In this document: one piece after another, positions 63,201-64,000 of the stretch
Layout of the letters: every line of letters begins with the position of its first letter
Numbering within the stretch: the first letter of the stretch is position 1
Origin: an uncultured Draconibacterium sp.
Lineage (GTDB): Bacteria; Bacteroidota; Bacteroidia; Bacteroidales; Prolixibacteraceae
Length of the DNA stretch: 64,000 nt
Direction of reading: 5' to 3'
Assembly (NCBI RefSeq): GCF_963677155.1
Contig: NZ_OY781884.1
Span: 1,668,501 to 1,732,500 of the forward strand
Notes under the pieces: model-generated
What the model saw: the letters and a program-made list of their open reading frames with translations, nothing else
Database searches by the model: none
What the model was told of the DNA's origin: nothing
Made by a program: the position numbers and the translations under genes

Positions 63201-63304
63201 TCCTCCAATTTTCCAATATTATTGTAAGCAATTATTCCTCCCAACAATACTGCTACCAGTATGGTGGAAATCATTGCTTTCTGATTCAGTAACTTTTCCA
63301 GCAT
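60248..63304 (-). CDS. RND family efflux pump permease
   Basis: A 1018-residue inner membrane drug/solute pump of the RND superfamily. Twelve membrane segments in two repeats, each with a large periplasmic loop; the central segment four carries LAMGMLVDNAIVVADGIL (near residue 395-410), the proton-relay region. The C-terminal half ends with LGMAPLITDSMFNSTAIVIMFGLAVGSI. It resembles the acriflavine-resistance/hydrophobe efflux group. The adaptor gene upstream ends one base into it (TAATG overlap). Confidence 0.95.
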   Translation of the reverse strand: MLEKLLNQKAMISTILVAVLLGGIIAYNNIGKLEDAEIPIKAATVMTVYQGATAHEVELEITDPLEKAIQKLENIDEIKSVSRPGLSLITVYIQPAVKTPQLPQLWDHLRRKVNDAKGSLPVGAMEPIVNDDFADVYGILYAITADGYSRHELEKYTEYIERELLSVNGVRRSQIFGEQTESIDIVFSPEKLAGLNVNPLYIAAAIQNETAIINPGSIVTGDESIRVGVGKKITSIEEIENLLIQVPGGGNFRLGDIAIIKRSYLEPQTEALFYNDKAGLTLGLSNESGINVVKLGERLDKKLAELQKELPVGIEISQVYYQPDRVDDAVKDFMFNLAMSVGIVIIVLMFAMGYRSGLLISSGLIFTILGTLIIMLAIGLPLHRVTLAAIILAMGMLVDNAIVVADGILVDLKSGMDRSKAFVNTAKKTALPLLGATAVAILAFLPLRMSPDEAGEFLSSLFTVLIISLTLSWVFAMIQTPFNARYFYRKERPKGEHAETYDTGLYKVFGRFLKWAVRNKYMFALGSFGILIFAFWSFRFVKVDFMSKIDYDQFFIEYFLPQGADIEAVEADIKQIQEDVLKMDGVESITAAVGRPAARYLLMRHMPTGGSNYADLIVETENTDRVETLIPEIENYLNTNYPDAFFRVLEYGAAFADADIEAQFIGPDPAVLKDLANQAKRIFLEEPSAINVTDDWKNQTKKIVPSYSVERAQPLGLSRADMGNSILVATDGRPIGAIYEGDKMLPIVLRTDNKVAENMEQLLNIPVWGQQSRASVPLSQIVDTMKVTWDYELVHRLDNKRAIKAQCDAADGYTAAEVQAKFQDKVEAIPLPDGYELNWEGSTARSGEANSALFMFLPLAIGLMAIIIIGLFNNLKQPIIIFLVVPFAFVGIVLGLATTGVYLTFAGIIGALGLIGMMIKNAVVLLDEINQNIKGGKDRLKATIDAALSRLRPVMMASLTTILGMAPLITDSMFNSTAIVIMFGLAVGSIITLVVVPVLYTVLYGVDGSKLNELETKA

Positions 63305-64000
63305 TACAATAACCCTCCAATGTTAGTTACTGATGGAGTTTTAATGGGTTGAACCTTTTGGCCTTCCACCAGGTAATGCACTCCGGCAGTTACAACCTGT
63401 TCGCCGTTGTTTACCCCCGAAACAATATTTACACGCCCCTTACTTCCGTCGAGCGCAACTTTAATTTCACGCTTTTCAACCTTTTTTGTTGAAGGATTAA
63501 ATACCCAAACGTAAGAGCTAGTTTTTTCGTGGAAAATTGCCGAAGCTGAAACCGAAAGTTGATTTTTATTGGCTGTATTATAAACGGTTACTTCTGCGGT
63601 CATTCCCGGAGCCACTTGCAAATCCTTTTTATTCTCGAACAAAAATTTCACCTCGTATAAACCATCCTGCATAGCTTTCTCACCAACGCTAAACAGTTTT
63701 ACCGGGAAGTTACTAATACCTGCATTATCCACGCTCAGGTAACTTTCTTTATTGTTTTTTACAAGCTTTAGCTGACTTTCAGAAACCGATACAACAGCTT
63801 CAAGATGCGAGTTGTCGATAATGGAAACAATCGGTGTTCCGGCGCCAACTGTTTGAAAATTCTCTACAAATTTCTCGTAGATATAACCAGAAAAAGGTGC
63901 TCTTAGCTCGGTGTCGCGCAATTGATTTTGTGCATTTTCGTAAGCTGTTTTTGTCATCAGGTATCCCGACTTAATCTTTTCAAAAGTATTTTCCGGAATT
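63304..64000 (-). CDS. RND periplasmic adaptor (N-terminus outside window)
   Basis: The frame is open from the end of the window (64000) to its stop at 63304, with no start codon needed inside; the first complete methionine (63957) lies within the coiled coil, so this is a C-terminal fragment of a longer adaptor. It contains TELRAPFSGYIYEKFVENFQTVGAGTP (the lipoyl-like half and the hinge), the barrel LQVAPGMTAEVTVYN and the membrane-proximal NIVSGVNNGEQVVTAGVHYLVEGQKV. It joins the RND pump to its TolC. About one third of a normal adaptor lies outside. Confidence 0.93.
   Translation of the reverse strand, partial: IPENTFEKIKSGYLMTKTAYENAQNQLRDTELRAPFSGYIYEKFVENFQTVGAGTPIVSIIDNSHLEAVVSVSESQLKLVKNNKESYLSVDNAGISNFPVKLFSVGEKAMQDGLYEVKFLFENKKDLQVAPGMTAEVTVYNTANKNQLSVSASAIFHEKTSSYVWVFNPSTKKVEKREIKVALDGSKGRVNIVSGVNNGEQVVTAGVHYLVEGQKVQPIKTPSVTNIGGLL

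Noticed and set aside
1-64000. CRISPR arrays, tRNA, rRNA, phage or transposase genes
   Set aside because: I looked for direct repeats with spacers, cloverleaf patterns and integrase/transposase reading frames and found none. Tandem repeats seen are coding low-complexity regions (infB) or palindromes.

Overview
The window looks like a chromosomal segment of a Bacteroidota member, most likely of the Marinilabiliales/Prolixibacteraceae type. The reasons are: a LpxC-FabZ fusion; an alternative complex III (ActABCDEF) respiratory operon; promoters of the Bacteroidota pattern TTG/TTTG-N19-20-TAnnTTTG; mostly A-rich start contexts with few Shine-Dalgarno sites; and the family mix (LytTR/LytS pair, DUF3341, TAT-type sugar isomerase lipoprotein). 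GC content appears moderate to low, and I saw no phage, integrase, transposase, CRISPR array, rRNA or tRNA. It reads as ordinary core chromosome with several regulatory curiosities between genes.

Layout. 1-5.9 kb (minus): the end-truncated DUF3352-like membrane-anchored protein and the rimP-nusA-infB operon. 6.1-10.6 kb (plus): an HD phosphohydrolase and the lipid A operon lpxD, lpxC/fabZ, lpxA. 10.7-14.4 kb (minus): a large thioredoxin-fold secreted protein and thiL. 14.6-21.9 kb: the SUF iron-sulfur system (sufB, sufC, sufD, sufS, then sufE and a SufT-like gene) with a rubrerythrin on the other strand and a thiamine pyrophosphokinase. 21.9-30.5 kb (minus): lon, rpmE2, two paralogous acyltransferase-like proteins, a Bax-inhibitor-1 family protein, an AlkD-like repair protein and a flippase. 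30.7-40.1 kb (plus): an AI-2E family exporter and the full ACIII operon actABCDEF. 40.2-44.7 kb (plus): a NfeD-like/flotillin pair and a NatAB-like ABC exporter.

44.9-47.2 kb (plus): cysK, preceded by a 26-codon reading frame with a Met-Met-Met-Cys-Cys-Cys run and a strong intrinsic terminator. This looks like a sulfur-amino-acid transcription attenuator and is the most interesting find in the window. It is followed by a DUF302 protein, an HMA-domain lipoprotein and a 50-residue protein. 47.2-52.8 kb (minus): a TetR-headed export operon (tetR, tolC, hlyD, two ABC-2 permeases) without an ATPase gene. 53-56.4 kb (minus): a sugar isomerase-like lipoprotein and a patatin/Omp85-type outer-membrane protein. 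56.5-64 kb (minus): an RND efflux operon (adaptor, cut by the window edge, pump, TolC) followed by a LytS-like kinase and a LytTR response regulator, and a small 58-residue protein with its own promoter box.

Functional links. SufBCDSET supplies Fe-S clusters needed by ActB, cysK makes the cysteine that SufS desulfurates, and rubrerythrin protects against peroxide. ThiL and thiamine pyrophosphokinase each give thiamine diphosphate from different precursors. Start choices were adjusted where promoters, signal peptides or catalytic-residue numbering argued for an internal start (rimP, sufE, thiamine pyrophosphokinase, actA, actE, actF, natB-like permease, DUF302).
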